From contig NC_089276.1 in the NCBI RefSeq assembly GCF_963678975.1, positions 28,822,472 to 28,886,471 of the forward strand: a DNA stretch of 64,000 nt, given 5' to 3'. Position numbers and translations under genes: made by a program. The notes beneath the pieces are model-generated. The model did no database searches. It saw only the letters and a program-made list of their open reading frames with translations, and was not told the origin of the DNA. Positions 1 to 13,000 of the stretch are shown here, one piece after another. This DNA comes from Dysidea avara (Eukaryota; Porifera; Demospongiae; Dictyoceratida; Dysideidae). Every line of letters begins with the position of its first letter. Within the stretch, counting starts at the first letter, position 1.

Positions 1-23
1 ATAATGACTACACTCTTCCATAC

Positions 24-654
24 CTGTGTATTATGCCCTGACTGTGCAAGTATTCAAGTGCCAGGACGATCTGTGAAGCATAAAATCTTGCATCTTTCTC
101 ACTAAACTGTTTAAACTTTTGCAAATATGCAAACAATTCTCCTCCGGGTACATACTCTAGTATCAAGTACAGGTTGCACGAATCCTATAGCGAGCAGGTA
201 CAGGTGCTAAATAAGTAGCTATTTAACAATAATTTTTTCATGGTCAATTAGAATGATGGAATGCTTTGATGCATTTAATGTTCATAATCAAGTGATCACC
301 CCACACAATTTCGTGCAATAGCTACAAAATCTGTACATTAATAATGTCAACCCTATGTGTGCTCACCTTAAAGGAGCAATAATATTTGACTGCAAATTGA
401 CAATCAATGCTTTTCAAGATTTTCTTTTCATCTTTGACATGCTCAACCTGTTTGCATTTAACCACCTACCACATGAATATTTTATTTAGTGGAGGACTTG
501 ATTTGATAGCTGTAGTTACATATTCAAATGTACCTTAGTCTTGTTTAGTATCTTCATAGCAAAGTATTGATTTGAAGGTGCATGTCGCACCAAGAAAACT
601 CTGCTAAATGCACCAACCACAACAATTGTCCTTATCCTTTCAAATTCATACAGT
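24..654 (-). CDS. PKA-like AGC kinase, partial (second of a tandem pair)
   Basis: Serine/threonine kinase fragment of the PKA/PRKX type. Exons in transcription order are 534-654, 367-447 and 24-184; the next exon lies beyond the window start. Together they read through the N-lobe: an FERIRTI segment, the nucleotide loop, the AMK lysine motif (YFAMKILNK), the alpha-C helix with its glutamate (DEKKIL), then EYVPGGELF and the start of the catalytic loop (GIIHR), where the split codon AG/G sits exactly as in the neighbouring gene. The 161-bp exon has the same length and phase as its counterpart at 2646-2806, so the two genes are paralogues. Oddities: the glycine loop reads VVVGAFSRV, so two of the three usual glycines are replaced, and the alpha-C exon is six codons shorter than in the neighbour. 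I found no convincing first exon between 655 and 1566. It could be a catalytically weak kinase or a decaying copy. Confidence 0.75.
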
Positions 655-1029
655 CTTGGATAATGTTTCTACGATGTGGGCATACTTAATACTCATCCTA
701 GTAGCTATGTGTTTAGAGTGTTACATACTTTGATAAAGTCCGCTGGCTGTATTAGTTCATCTGTTTTGTTACATTGTTTCGAAATGACTTGAGCCTCCTC
801 AGAATTTCTCTCCATCATACAACACACACTATACACCTCTTTCTCTAGCTATACTCTAAAATTGTGTGAAACTGAAACCTTTCTGTACTATTATATTTTC
901 ACATACAAGCGCTTAATGTCTAATAGTCTAAGGTATCAATAACTTCTGCAAATGATTTTATATCCAACTTTGATTTACCAGGAGATTTTGATGGAACAAG
1001 AAAAAGTTGCTATTTCAAACACACAGTTG

Positions 1030-1135
1030 TAAAGGTGCTTATTGAAGTCGATGAATTCATACAGATTCATCTGTATATACAACTTCATCAATTTTTAATT
1101 CATCGAACCTCAATGGGTGCCTTTAAAACTGGTTG
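1030..1135. repeat. Short inverted-repeat element (MITE-like)
   Basis: Imperfect inverted repeat with termini TAAAGGTGCTTATTGA and its approximate complement, about 105 bp in all, carrying internal TTGATGAATT-type words. It lies between the two kinase genes. The rest of 655-1566 shows no gene I can support. Confidence 0.45.
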
Positions 1136-1566
1136 CTACATTAGTTGCATGATTTTGTGGTTTCAGCAGCATTTAATCCTTTTCAAAGTGTGAACCTTAT
1201 CTTTCATCACAAAGTTTCCTATTGTAGCTAGTAACAGTATGTATGCATGTACATTGAAAATAATTATAATTTACCTTATTAAGTGCAGTTGATGAATTTT
1301 GTAATGAAACCAACAAACTTTCAAACAATTACGTACATAGCTACTAGTTATAATTACTGTTGAATGACAATTTCGGGCTTAATTACTACTAGCAATAGTT
1401 CATAATAATTATATTTTGAATTCTTGCTGCTAGTTAAATGTGATCACTGTTATTGAGATATAGGTAGTTATAGGTTTTACAATTACTTGGCTACTAACAC
1501 CTAGGAGGTTGCAGTTTGTCTTGTATATGTAGACTAGTATTTAGTAGCTGCTGTTTAGAGTTTACT

Positions 1567-3847
1567 TTAAAAGTCTTTGAACAAGTCAGCATATTGTTCT
1601 GTTTCACTCTCTTCTAAATCTTCTTCATCATATTCCTCAAAGTTGCTTGTATCACCATCTCCAGCTGGACATTCAGGCACAAAAGGAGGTACCACCTTAA
1701 ACATATTGCATGAAAATTTTAAATGAGAAACAATTATACGTGATTACATTTTCATACACTACACCAGCTAGAAAACCAACATATTACTATATATTTAATT
1801 ATGCTAACTGTAGTTGTACATACAGTAGCTTCGATGAATTCCTGTGGCAACAGTATGTGTACCATATGAGGAGTGCATGGGAATACTTCTAGCTCAAAAT
1901 TTATTGGAAGTTGGAGAGGTATTTTAAGACAATGTCAGCACCATGCATCTTGTACAAGTAGTAGCATTAAAAATGATAATATATACCTCCTTGTTGGCAA
2001 TAGCTCTCCAGTTAATCCCTTCAAACCACAGATGGTATTTTATGTCATTCACACCATTAACCAGGTTACCAAAACGTTTACTGAGATCTGCCTGCAACAG
2101 GCTACGATTCAAGTGCTTCAGTCTGGATGTAAAGTGACTTGGCATATAATACTACATAGAAATAGTTTACGATACAGCTAAGATTAATATTGTCTATAAG
2201 GGCTTACCCTACAAGTAGTTATCCTCTCAAATGTAATCTTTTTGCTACTGCTGTAAAATGGAGGATAACCTGCATTTATTTCAAACAAAAAGACACCAAA
2301 GCTCCACCAGTCCACGGCCTTCGTATGACCCTATTGTTGAAAACAACAGTATTATAATGTGGACTATATTTTCCTCTTTTTACTTTATTTAGGACAATTT
2401 CTGGAGCAAGGTACTCATTGGTACCACAGAAAGTCCAAGTATGGTGCCTCCAGATTTTCTTAGCAAACCCAAAATCAACAAGCTATTCATATACAATGTT
2501 GTTGTGATAAGGTACACAGTATTCTTATACCTTCTTACCTTTAAATAACCATCACTTCCTATCAAAATGTTTTCTGGCTTTAAGTCCCTGAACAGTTAAT
2601 CAATATAGGTGACAAGGTTCAAGCTGCTACAAAGAACATACACACCTGTAGACAATCCCTTGGCCATGCAGGTATTCCAGAGCCAAGCACACTTGGACAG
2701 CATAGAACTTTGCATTAACTTCACTAACTTGCTTACTCTTTTGTAAGTAATCAAACAGTTCACCACCTGGCACAAACTCTGTTACTAAGTACAAGTTGCA
2801 GTTGTCCTTGAACAGGTACATAGTAGAACCAAATGATTACTCATACGGTTGCACCGGATATATCAGTTTAATCATACATATAATATACTCATAGGGATTA
2901 TCCACTCTATACACACAAACACACACAATAATTTTCTTTGACCTAATAATGCATTTGAGATGTATAGTTAGCCCATAACATATCAAGTGCCATAGACTGA
3001 TCCAAATTTAACAAGTACTCTGCCCACATTGAAGTTATAGGTGTCATTTGTAGTTCTTGGAAATTCTTCTACCCATTCACTTTTAATCTTCATTTAACAC
3101 ATCATACACAAAGAGCTGTAACAGTATTAGTGCAACTTAGTTAAGATTCAGACTCATTCGGTATATATTTGCAGAGATATAATTTCTGAACATTGCTTCT
3201 AACCTTGAAGAAAGAATAGAGATTGATTAAGAATTGGTGGTTGATGGACATCAGAATCTCTTTTTCACGTACAGCAATTTCTGCTTGGGTGTGCTGTATC
3301 ACCTATTGCAATATCATTACAGATTTAATAATGCTACAAACTACACTGATTTTCTTTACCCTTGCCTTGTTTAAAACCTTCATGGCATAAAATTTAAGTG
3401 ATATCTGATGCTGTACCAAGACAACTCTTCCAAAACTACCAGCTCCAATGGTTCTTAGAATCTTGAAGTCTTCTAGCTTTGCAGGAGTAACCTGTATATA
3501 GCAAAAATACACATTATACAATACGTACTTAAATCTATTGACTGACATGCCTTAATATTTGTCTCTGTTGTGACTATTATTTCTTCTTTCTTGTCAGTAG
3601 AATTTTCAGTTTCAGTAGGGCATGTTTTGGGTTTGGGGTAAGTAGCTTTTCCATTAACTTCCACTTTCTGCTGTTTGTTAGAAGTAATCACTGGTTTGTA
3701 AAGAAGGTTTGGCTTTCCAGTAAAAGTCTTTGTTTTGTTAGTGGTCTTTAGCTTCTCTGGTTTGTCAGGTAGTTTTCCTTTGATGATTGTCATCAGTGGT
3801 TTCTTTGACTTGCTACTCAAACTCCTTTTAGCTGGTCCTTCTGCCAT
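1567..3847 (-). CDS. PKA-like (PRKX/PKA-C type) protein kinase, complete
   Basis: cAMP-dependent-type AGC serine/threonine kinase. Exons in transcription order: 3551-3847, 3360-3491, 3204-3302, 2646-2806, 2539-2587, 2384-2482, 2208-2330, 1987-2151, 1567-1695; all phases agree and give 417 codons. Motifs: GAGSFGRV loop (residues 115-122), AMK lysine K137, YRDLKPEN (D231), DFG at 249-251, activation-loop TWTFCGT with T263 matching the PKA T197 position, APE (272-274), and the C-tail DTSNF segment ending in FKDF, the hydrophobic-motif ending expected for PKA-type enzymes. The start is the ATG opening MAEGPAKRS; an in-frame ATG 10 codons upstream is possible. Oddities: a 99-residue Lys/Thr-rich N-terminal extension replaces the short N-terminus of PKA-C, and the first intron needs a GC donor (AAG/GCATGT) to keep phase 0. 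The pattern is closest to PRKX/PKA-C; orthology needs a tree. Confidence 0.92.
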
Positions 3848-4227
3848 TACTTGTACTGACAGTAGCAATAATGACACATCTAAGAAGAGCCACTAATTTT
3901 GTAAGCTCTCCATAGTTGGGGGGAACATTGCAACAAGTGTTTGAAATTCATTTTACACTTCTATTTGCTATAAATTTGTGGATATTATTTTGATTCATCT
4001 CAAAATGTTTATCAGGATTATTATAAATTCATGATAAGCATGTATTTTCCTTTATGATAGAACACATTTGGTTTGATTGTTATTCAGAGAGTATCTCTCC
4101 AGTACAGTTTGTAAACTTTAGTAGTTTAGGGTCAGTATACTTTGTGCATATTTTCTACATCAACTATGGGACATGGCAAACACTTCAGCAAACATAAGCT
4201 CACACAGACATCTATTATTATCTTTTT
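3848..4227. other. Upstream region of the kinase gene
   Basis: No gene visible. It should contain the kinase promoter and 5' leader, but I see no distinctive core element. Confidence 0.4.
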
Positions 4228-4335
4228 CCTAGAGCTGCCCTCCTGTGGAACTCAGGCTCAATGCCAAAAGATGTACAAAATCAGACATTACATTTAATTT
4301 TCAAATACCTAATTCACATTTGTATGCACCTGTGA
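4228..4335 (+). mobile_element. LINE reverse transcriptase C-terminal scrap
   Basis: The frame reads RAALLWN followed by a short tail with LIFKYLIHI, like the R-x-x-LWN-S-LP segment near the end of many non-LTR retrotransposon ORF2 proteins. Only about 35 codons survive. Confidence 0.35.
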
Positions 4336-4639
4336 CTCATTTAATGATTACTGTAAACTAGCTAGCTAGTAATTTTGTGTTTTATACTCTTGCAGAGGTT
4401 TGTACCTTTTTGGAAATAACTTCCCCAGTAATACTTTTTGAATATTAGGTATTATTGTAATCTATATACTCAGTTAAGTACTGCATGGCTTTGCAAAGCC
4501 AAAATATTGATATACATACATACAATATCTAAGCTACTCACACTACCAGATGTACAGCATATGGAACCGTAATAGTGGTTTTGTGCTTATTATCATGGGG
4601 TACCATAACACTTTTGGTACACAATTCCTATAATAATTG

Positions 4640-5910
4640 TACCAGAAACTTTCACAACAATTCATCTAGCATTACTTTATTATTAAAAGTCACTGTTGAG
4701 TCAGTATCAAATGTGGTACTGCAATTCTCTTTAGAACTAATAGCTCCTCCACTTTCAGTAGCAGCATTACCTGTACATGTCACTATTCTATATCCATCAA
4801 TATAATGGAATGACTCCTTGAGTAAACTGCTCCTCCAAATTTCACACTATTACTGCCAAGCTGATGTCACTTTTTGAGTTCCATCAAATGGCATGACAGA
4901 ATGATTACTAGCGTACACAGCTCCTCCTTGCTTAGCTACATTATTGCTAAAGATCACTGTTGAGTTTTGGCATCAAATAATGAACTGCAATGCTCACAGT
5001 AAAGAGCTCCCCCTTGTGCAGCAGCCTTAAAGCCTTGAAATGTCACGTTACTATGGCGTTTCCACTAAATAAGTAGACTTATTTGTGGACAGCAGTACAC
5101 CACCCTCTAATTGCTTGCAAACTTGCTGGATCCAATAATAAACATTGCTCCATCATCACTGATTGTCGAACTATTGTAAAAGGTGACATTTGATTTGTTC
5201 TTAAATACAATGACTGAGCTACTGCTACAAATTTCTTCACCAGCTATCACCATGAACATTGTGTTTGAAATGCACAATGCCATTTAATGTGTAATTCATG
5301 ATGTGATAAGTAAATGGGTACACCTTCACTGAAACACGAATGACCTGAACTACTGATGTAAATAACACTATTAGCAGCTCCACTGTGCCTGAAATTGCAT
5401 CTATCAATCATCAACCTTGTTAGCCGATGAGTAGGTGTATAGTGTAGTGCTGACCCATGACCTTTATGTTGATTGTAAACACAGAATTGTTGATATGCAT
5501 ATTATCTGATGTTGCTAAGAATAGTACTATTGAGGAGCGAAATGAGCAACAGTATTGAATTATATAACGTTGGATGAGTTGTAAAAGCTGATCCCTGGAT
5601 AAGATGATTCATTGCTAGTGTTGCAATTCTCCCAATTAATACCTTTCACAGTTACATTGTTGCAGGAGGAAATCCTTATTACTCCAACACTGTTACAGTG
5701 GGATTTTCATAGCCAATAATCAAAATATTTTCAAAATTCTCTAAAGCAATGCAAGGCAACATTCAATTTGCTGAAAATACTGATCTTCAGTTGCACAGCA
5801 TGATTTCACTTGAGCATATCTTGCCAGAAGCAATTTTTTTGAGAACAAGTGGCATTGGTACTGTCTTCAGCCATAGTGAAAATCACAATCCTTTTTGTCA
5901 GTCGCATAAC
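4640..5910 (-). pseudogene. Decayed beta-helix (POMP-repeat) surface protein
   Basis: Reading the minus strand in shifting frames gives repeated segments of the form S-T-V-x-F-x-N-N...GGA-[IVL]-Y/S, for example STVTFNNK, SGGAISSKENCS, QGGALYCEHCS, KQGGAVYASNHS and FGGAVYS. Upstream is a longer non-repeat part with VGVIRISSCNNVTVKG and YPGISFYNSSNV. This is the pattern of parallel beta-helix proteins with polymorphic-outer-membrane-type repeats, common as large families in sponges and some other invertebrates. A possible start (MRLTKRIVIF) lies at 5905-5907. At least three frameshifts and several stops break it, so no intact product is expected. It has no visible link to its neighbours. Confidence 0.6.
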
Positions 5911-6419
5911 ATCAATAAACACCTCAACAACAACAAAAATTTAGGAAGATAAATAAATGCTTAGCAAGACATCTCTTTATACTGCATTTGGTATGGAAGC
6001 TACACATATTTTAAAGGTGCATAATATATGGATGCAGTAGAATTTCAATCAGCAGGATGCTTGGTTCAATGATAAGTGTAGAGCGTGAAAGTTTATTTTC
6101 AAAGTAGGGACTGTTTATTTAGTATTTCAAATCAACTTTCGATGGATTTTAGGTTATGAATACTCCTAGTTTCTTTTATTCCTTGTAACTTAGAATACAC
6201 GAAGGTAGCTAGTGATTATTCACTTGTTCATTAACCTTTGTAACATGTTTGTATTCTACTTGTGTAGATGTAGCTATGCTTATGCCAAGGAAAGTATTGA
6301 ACTATACATATACTCACTTTTCCAAATATTAATTACTAATACAAGCAAAGCTGTCAATTCATTCTGTCTGTTGGATATGCTGAATCATAAGGAAGAGTAC
6401 ACAGAATATGTCAGCTTAA
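5911..6419. other. Intergenic stretch
   Basis: AT-rich sequence without a supportable gene. It ends with the 8-bp target duplication CAGCTTAA (6412-6419) of the adjacent element. Confidence 0.4.
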
Positions 6420-6713
6420 CATAGGCGGCGGAAAGGGGGGGGCTAGGAGACTGAAGCCCCCCCGTCTGCTGAGCAGTGTGTAGCTATGTAAGGATTTTTA
6501 TGTTTTTATGTAGTTTATCAGTATAAATTCATAGCTGGTGAGGTGGGCAGCTATTGTCAGCTGGTTGTGGCCTTTTTTTTTTTTTTTTTTTTTTGGTCTC
6601 ACCTTATAAAACCAGAAACAATGAATGTAGTGCTTCAGTTCATTTTTTCTCCCTTAAGTCTGGATCCACCACTGGTCAGCCCCCCCTCATATCAACTACT
6701 TCCTCCGCCCCTG
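6420..6713. mobile_element. Non-autonomous hAT-type element with 8-bp TSD
   Basis: The termini are related inverted repeats (CATAGGCGGCGGAAAG on the left; complement of the right end CAGGGGCGGAGGAAG). Exact 8-bp direct repeats CAGCTTAA flank it at 6412-6419 and 6714-6721. The length of about 294 bp, CA-starting termini and 8-bp TSD fit hAT-derived MITEs. A T20 tract lies inside. Confidence 0.7.
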
Positions 6714-6721
6714 CAGCTTAA

Positions 6722-7743
6722 TACTGCTATATATATAATGGTGAGAAAATTGCAGAGTGTATCAGTTTTATTAGTTACTACAACAATTACACCCAATAGT
6801 CTAGCTTCTTTAATTTTCAGACAGTTACAAGGAACGTAATTATATTATTATTTATAGTTACTTTACAGTAACTCAGTATTGTATGCTGCACACAACCATT
6901 ATACTTGTTTACAAGAAAATGTAATCACCAAGTTTAGTGTAACACACCTATAATATGTCGGTATTATATACATTATAACTATAATCCAAGGACTGAGTGG
7001 GATTAATATTACATTATCACGCCGCATCAATTATAGCTACTGGTACACCTTGCTGTGCAGTACAGGAACTTAATGCCTATAATGAGATGTAAATAAAAAT
7101 GATTGGAGAAAAAGATCCTATATATTGGACTCTTCCAGAGATATCATTTAAATGTGCTAGCATGAATCGTCTTCTCTATTTGCAAATACTAAAACAATTA
7201 CGCAGTCCTGCATGAAGGGAAAGTATATGTATAATGATGATGTCACACATTGTTAAACTGCAAGCAGATACAACAGCCTTATTTTGATATTCTATTCTAT
7301 TCTCTTTGTGCAAGTATGTCTGAGTATGTAAATTTGACAATTTAGTTAGAAAGAAGTTAATAATATCAAGCACTATATAGCTTTTGATACACTTTTCAAG
7401 AACTCTTCATTATGAGCTATTATGCATGCTACTCATATATTACATTCACTAATTGTATAAAACTATAAATTTATTGCACTTGTTGGAGGAATACAATTCA
7501 GAAATTGTTTATAGGAAATGTTGAAAATTCAATCACTTAATATGTCAGTATTATTATTTTAATTATAACCTATAAAGGGTGGGATTAATATTAAAAGTAT
7601 TAGCTAGTGACACAACTTGCATGAATACTCATGTGCACTACCTCAGGAAAGAACTGCCAATTTTCAAATATTAATTTTGTAGAGTATCATTATTTAAGCT
7701 ATTAGTTTTAGATATTAACTGATATGCTAGCTAACACATATTT
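6722..7743. other. Intergenic stretch
   Basis: AT-rich sequence. I see no exon with both coding character and splice sites. Confidence 0.4.
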
Positions 7744-7986
7744 TATGTGATCAGCTCTGTGAACCAGCCTTATATGTAGCCTTTCCAAAGTCCAACTTTT
7801 ATATCCTTTCTGTGCCCTCTATTGAGATCGCGATGGTATTTTGCCAGATTGAATGCACATCATATACCACATTGTCTGTATGTATAAGGTTCAAGCTCAT
7901 AAGTGATTCAATGTGAAGTTACGCTTTTTGTAAAGTTGACTAATTGGAAAGGCTACAAGACTGGATTTTGCAGAGCCGATCACATA
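7744..7986. mobile_element. MITE with about 40-bp inverted ends
   Basis: Left end TATGTGATCAGCTCTG, right end its near complement, with a further matching block around TAGCCTTTCCA inside. About 243 bp. Confidence 0.6.
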
Positions 7987-10059
7987 TACCAATTAAAGCA
8001 TCTAGTAAATTTGTATCTTCTGATACTCTGACTATAGTGACCCAGTGAATTATGATTCTGCATGCATTGAGCTGTTGATTAGTCTTGATCATGTTTTAGC
8101 AGAAAACACATAATTACTTCAAATAAGAAACAGAATATTGCAGTGAAGCACAAAGGATGTATATAATGGCTAGTAGTCCAATCCCATGTATGTGGCATCT
8201 GTTAGCAGTGTTTTAACAATGGTGTAATAGTTACAAGCAACAAGTTAGGGAAGAGAGTCTGTCTCTTAATTAAGAGGTTGAGTAAAAAGCCACTTGGTTA
8301 CCTATAGGTCCATATAACCCGAGATGCACACACTTCAGATTTGCTGCTGCTCTTGCACACCTCTAAAGCCTCAGGTAGCTACTTAGCTGTTTACTAACGA
8401 GTGCATGCAAAGGGCAACACCTGAATCAAATGTTCGGCATCAAAAATTTTGTCCCATTATAATTGCCTTATGGGGCTAACTGAATATTGTGGGTGTGAAC
8501 AATTGTTCTATTGAGGAAAGTGACTTACAAATAAGACACTTGCTATAAGAGGTTGCTGAGGTTCTTCACCAATAAGACATCTCTACTGCACATAGCTAGC
8601 ACCAGACTATTAGAACACTCAAGGCATTCATTATTGGACACCCAGACCCCTTGTGGTCTGAGTATAACACTACATCCAATGACAATTACACCTAACAATG
8701 ATAACATTAATGTGTGATGTGGTTACCATGGAGATGAAATGCAAACCATTTTACATAACTCATAATTGATTATAAGGTACTGTGACTAGCTTGCAATATT
8801 GTACAAGTCAGTTTGAGTATACAATGCTGTATCAAATGTAGCTGCCCTCCTCTCAAACTCCCGACTAATATTAAGCGCCCCGTTCGATAAGCGCTTCATA
8901 AAGAATAAGCGCCGATCATGATGGATCCGATTCCAGAAAACACACTCAACTGTATGCACGCACAATGCGTCTTTTCAATAGACTCACATTGTTTCTCAAG
9001 GCAGCTATGCTGATTAACGCAGGTACGTACGATATTACTCAAGTGACGTCAATAACAACTGTGGCGCAAGCTCACGTTTCTAAACAAATTCAAATTTTGC
9101 TACTCAGCTGGGACCTTGTGGTCGCGATGGAATGACTCCGCGTTGACCGGTGACATAGATCTGTTCTAAGTAAATTGGTGAGTGCTAACTTTAAACGAGA
9201 TATTAAAGATGTATGAAGCTCGGTATCTAGGGTGGTTCGAAACGCCTATAAACCAGGCGATTGTCTACAGAAAATCAAGCCCTTGCAGAAAACAGAGTGA
9301 TTGATTGGTTTATACTTTAAACTGTGAGGGTCTGTGAACTACGGTATTGCTGGTTCCCGGCGGTAAGGCTCAATGAGTCAATCTGTATACTGCTTGAAAA
9401 TTTCCAGGGTGCTACATGGTATAATCCCACACCAATATGTATCAAATAAGCTCCTTTCATTTTCCCAAGTGCCTTTTCAACTTAATGTACAGTGTACTTG
9501 GGATACAGTAAGACTGAATGCCTTAACTGTCAATTGCAATGTGTGATGATTTTCGAGATCAAACTGCTGACTAATTAAGTAACACTTTGGGGCCTTAGCT
9601 AAGTGTTTAGATTATTCAGGTGACTGTAACAGACTGTTCACATAACAGACTATAAGCATTAAATGTGTTGGCAAATTACAGTAGATTGCAAGACATTTGT
9701 CATTACAATTCCTTTTACTGGTGATATTACGTGAAAAACAGCCAATCAGATAATTTGTAAAAGTCTGGCCACCTACCATAGGTTCATTTTCACGTGAGTC
9801 TCATTTAGAATTTCTGTTTGACTGACAACCAACATGCAAAACGTTGAAATTTTCTTCTGGGGGTCATGCATGCTTTAATTGTTTTGCTTGGCATACAACA
9901 ATATGAGTAATGTGTGTATTAGTTTTTTGTGATTGTACTTGCAGGTGGAAGGAATTTTTGTTGCTGCTAAAGAGCTATAGTTTTCTACTTTACTTGCCTT
10001 TTTGTTTTATATTTTGTTCTCATACAACTAAGTAGTAAATTATAAAGTGTTTTACGGCT
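7987..10059. other. Upstream region of the PIF1 gene
   Basis: No coding exon seen. The part 8870-9420 is richer in CpG-containing words than its surroundings and could include the promoter. A possible 5'UTR acceptor (TTGCAG/GTGGAAGG) lies near 9945. A GATAAGCGC-like word around 8880-8910 is also found in the MITE family at 23-26 kb. Confidence 0.35.
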
Positions 10060-13000
10060 ATGGATGATGGTTTTGTCAAGTGTGAGGTAACTGTGGAGCA
10101 TGTGTTACCATCAGGGGCCACAACGAAAAGAGAACATTTCAAAGGTGCCCATGTGGAACTGGGACGTAATGAACTCCAAGATGTCGTATTGAAGATCTCA
10201 CATGAACGAGGCAATTTGGGACCTTACACAGTACGTGCTCACGTTGTACACAAAAAGTTTGTTAGTAATGGCAAAGCAAGTATTCGACTAATACCACAAG
10301 GACTGCAGATTATGTTCTCAAACTGTCCTCCGCAACAACTGGCATTGTTTCTGAGATTAATGTCAATGAAAGTGGCTGCTCGAGGCAGTAAGCAAGGTGC
10401 TAAGCGTCGTGTAATTGGAGACATTTCTCTACAGTTTGATACAATCAGTCCTTTGAGTGACAATGATGTACAAAAGGTACAACAAAATGGTGGACTGAAA
10501 GTGAGAGACACCAATAAAGGTGGCAGCTTAGTGACCACTCCAAAGAGAAACATGTCCACTGCTGTCAAGCGTAAGCTGCAGGAGGAGAATGGGGGTGTGG
10601 CTCAACAGCCAAGGAAAAAGTGCAGTATTTCAGGAGGTGGGGCTGAACTGACTGAAGAGCAGCAAACAGTATTGAATAGTGTTAGGAGAGGATTAAATGT
10701 GTTTATTACTGGTGGAGCTGGGACAGGGAAGTCATTTTTGTTGAGGAAGATGATCAATACTTTACCACCTGATGTGACCTTTGTGACTGCCAGCACTGGA
10801 GCAGCTGCTTGTCATATCGGTGTGTGGTGTGTGTAATGCTCATGTGTGTGTGTGTGTGTGTATGTGTGTAGCATCACCAAGTGGTTAGGGCATCTGCCTT
10901 GTGATCAAAAGGTCCCAGATTCGATTTCCGGTTACGCCACCTTGGTGTTGTTGTTTCCTTGAGCAAGAAACTCTACTCACATTGCTCCAGTTTACCCAGC
11001 TGTTAATGGTGGCCTGGTGTCAACTGGGGAAGCAGCCCACCCAGCTGTAACATCAATGGGTACCTGGTATTAACTGGGGAAGCAAATGCCCAACTGTCCT
11101 TGTCTCGCTTAACGGTGTTGAAGTTGTTGTGGAACTTTGGGTTCCACAACCTCTCTCCGTGAGACCTCTCAACCTCTCTCCTCTCTCCGTGTGTGTGTGT
11201 GTGTGTGTGTGTGTTGCTTTGTGTGTGTGTTGCTTTGTTTGTGTGTGTGTGTGTGTGTTGCTTTGTGTGTTTGTGTGTTGCTTTGTGTGTGTGTGTGTTG
11301 CTTTGTGTGTGTGTGTGTTGCTTTGTGTGTGTGTGTGTGTGTTGCTTTGTGTGTGTTGCTTTGTGTGTGTGTGTGTTTGTTGCTTTACTTTGTGTACATG
11401 TGCGTGTTGCTTTGCTTTGTGTGCATGTTGCTTTGTTTTGCTTTGTGTGCGTGCGTGCGTGTGTGTGTGAGAGAGGCTGGCTAGAGCATTGACGTGGTAG
11501 TGTGGTTTGATGCCTGATCGCAGTTGTTGTAGTAAGAAACTTTACTCACATTGCTTACAGCTGTATAATGAGGACTAGTCTGCCCCTTTACAAAAAGTGT
11601 GGTGAGTGCTGAAATTCCGAGCTAGCCAATTAATATGTGCAAAAATTGCCCTTTTATTTGAATTGAAGTGCAATTATCTGATGTAACCACCAGGCGTCTA
11701 CTTGATAATAATATGGGACTGTATTTCACCAGACTGGTGTCTCACACGGCAGCTGGAAGCTTTGCTGTCTGTCTGTGCATGTGTATGTGTGTGTGCATGC
11801 ATGGAATAGAATGGCTAATGTTTGCAGTACGATTTTCTAAGTACATATAACCATGTACAGTATGTGAGTATTTGTTCTTTTAGAGTATGTGCAGTTCTTG
11901 TGTGATTGTCCTCCTGTAGGTGGCACTACACTACATGCATTTGCTGGGATAGGATCAGGCACTAAACCATTGGAACAGTGTAAACAGCTAGCAGCACGTC
12001 GCCATTATGCAGCACAATGGAGGAAGTGTAGCCATCTCATCATCGATGAAGTGTCCATGGTGGACGCTGACTTCTTTGACAAAATGGAGAGTGTTGCCAG
12101 GGCAATAAGGAAGAACCGGCAACCATTTGGTGGTATCCAGTTAATCTTGTGTGGTGATTTTCTTCAACTGCCACCTGTAACTAAGGACCGCTCATCTCGG
12201 AAATATTGTTTCCAGGTGAGACTCTGAAATGACAACGCAGTGAAGCCAACTATACAACCAGTTATGAGGTTTTCTTAATAAGTAGGTAATGCAGTACACC
12301 TAACTGGTGAATTGGGTTGGTCTTATTAATGAGGTCATGAAGTACGTGTAGTGTATCTTGGTTATGTTTGGAATTTCTTTTACTTGACCACTAGTGAGGT
12401 GGTTTTACTAAAGAGGTAGCACAGTCAGGCCATTTGTCCAGGCTCACTAACTGTGTCTATAAACACACGTGTTCATACTGACCTCTAGAACCAGCTCAGG
12501 ACATCATCTCTGAAAAGAGTATGTATGGAGATAGTTATATGTACATGCTCTCTTGATCCCACTTTGAATGGTATCAATCTTATTGCCTTTTTAAAACACA
12601 CACTTTACATTGTGTTTGTGTACACGTGCGTGCGTGCAGGTGTGTGTGTTAGCCATCTTGTTTTCTTCACTACAGGCAAGGTGTTGGAGACAATGTGTGG
12701 ATAGGAGTATAGAGTTGACTTTGGTGAAGAGACAGAATGACCCCACCTTTATTGAGATGTTACAACAGATCAGGCTAGGAAGGTATGTCATACATATGTA
12801 CACATGGGTAGGTATGTATGTTTGTAAATCATGCCTTCATAGTCAACCCTGCAGTAGCAATATATATTTTTAATGCAATGTGACTGTTGTATGGGAGTAT
12901 TTAATCAGCATATGGGAAATAGAATATACATGAAAGTACACCTCTGTACTTGATAAACGACGAAAGTTTGGAGTAACTAAAGTCTGGCGAATTGAGGAAA

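Noticed and set aside
3303..3548. Reading exon 2 of the kinase through its upstream intron
   Set aside because: The family alignment starts at VTPAKLEDF after a CAG acceptor; the extra N-terminal text is intron.
11129..11492. Three overlapping plus-strand frames of about 100-115 codons
   Set aside because: They translate a (GT)n/GTTGCTTT minisatellite inside a PIF1 intron.
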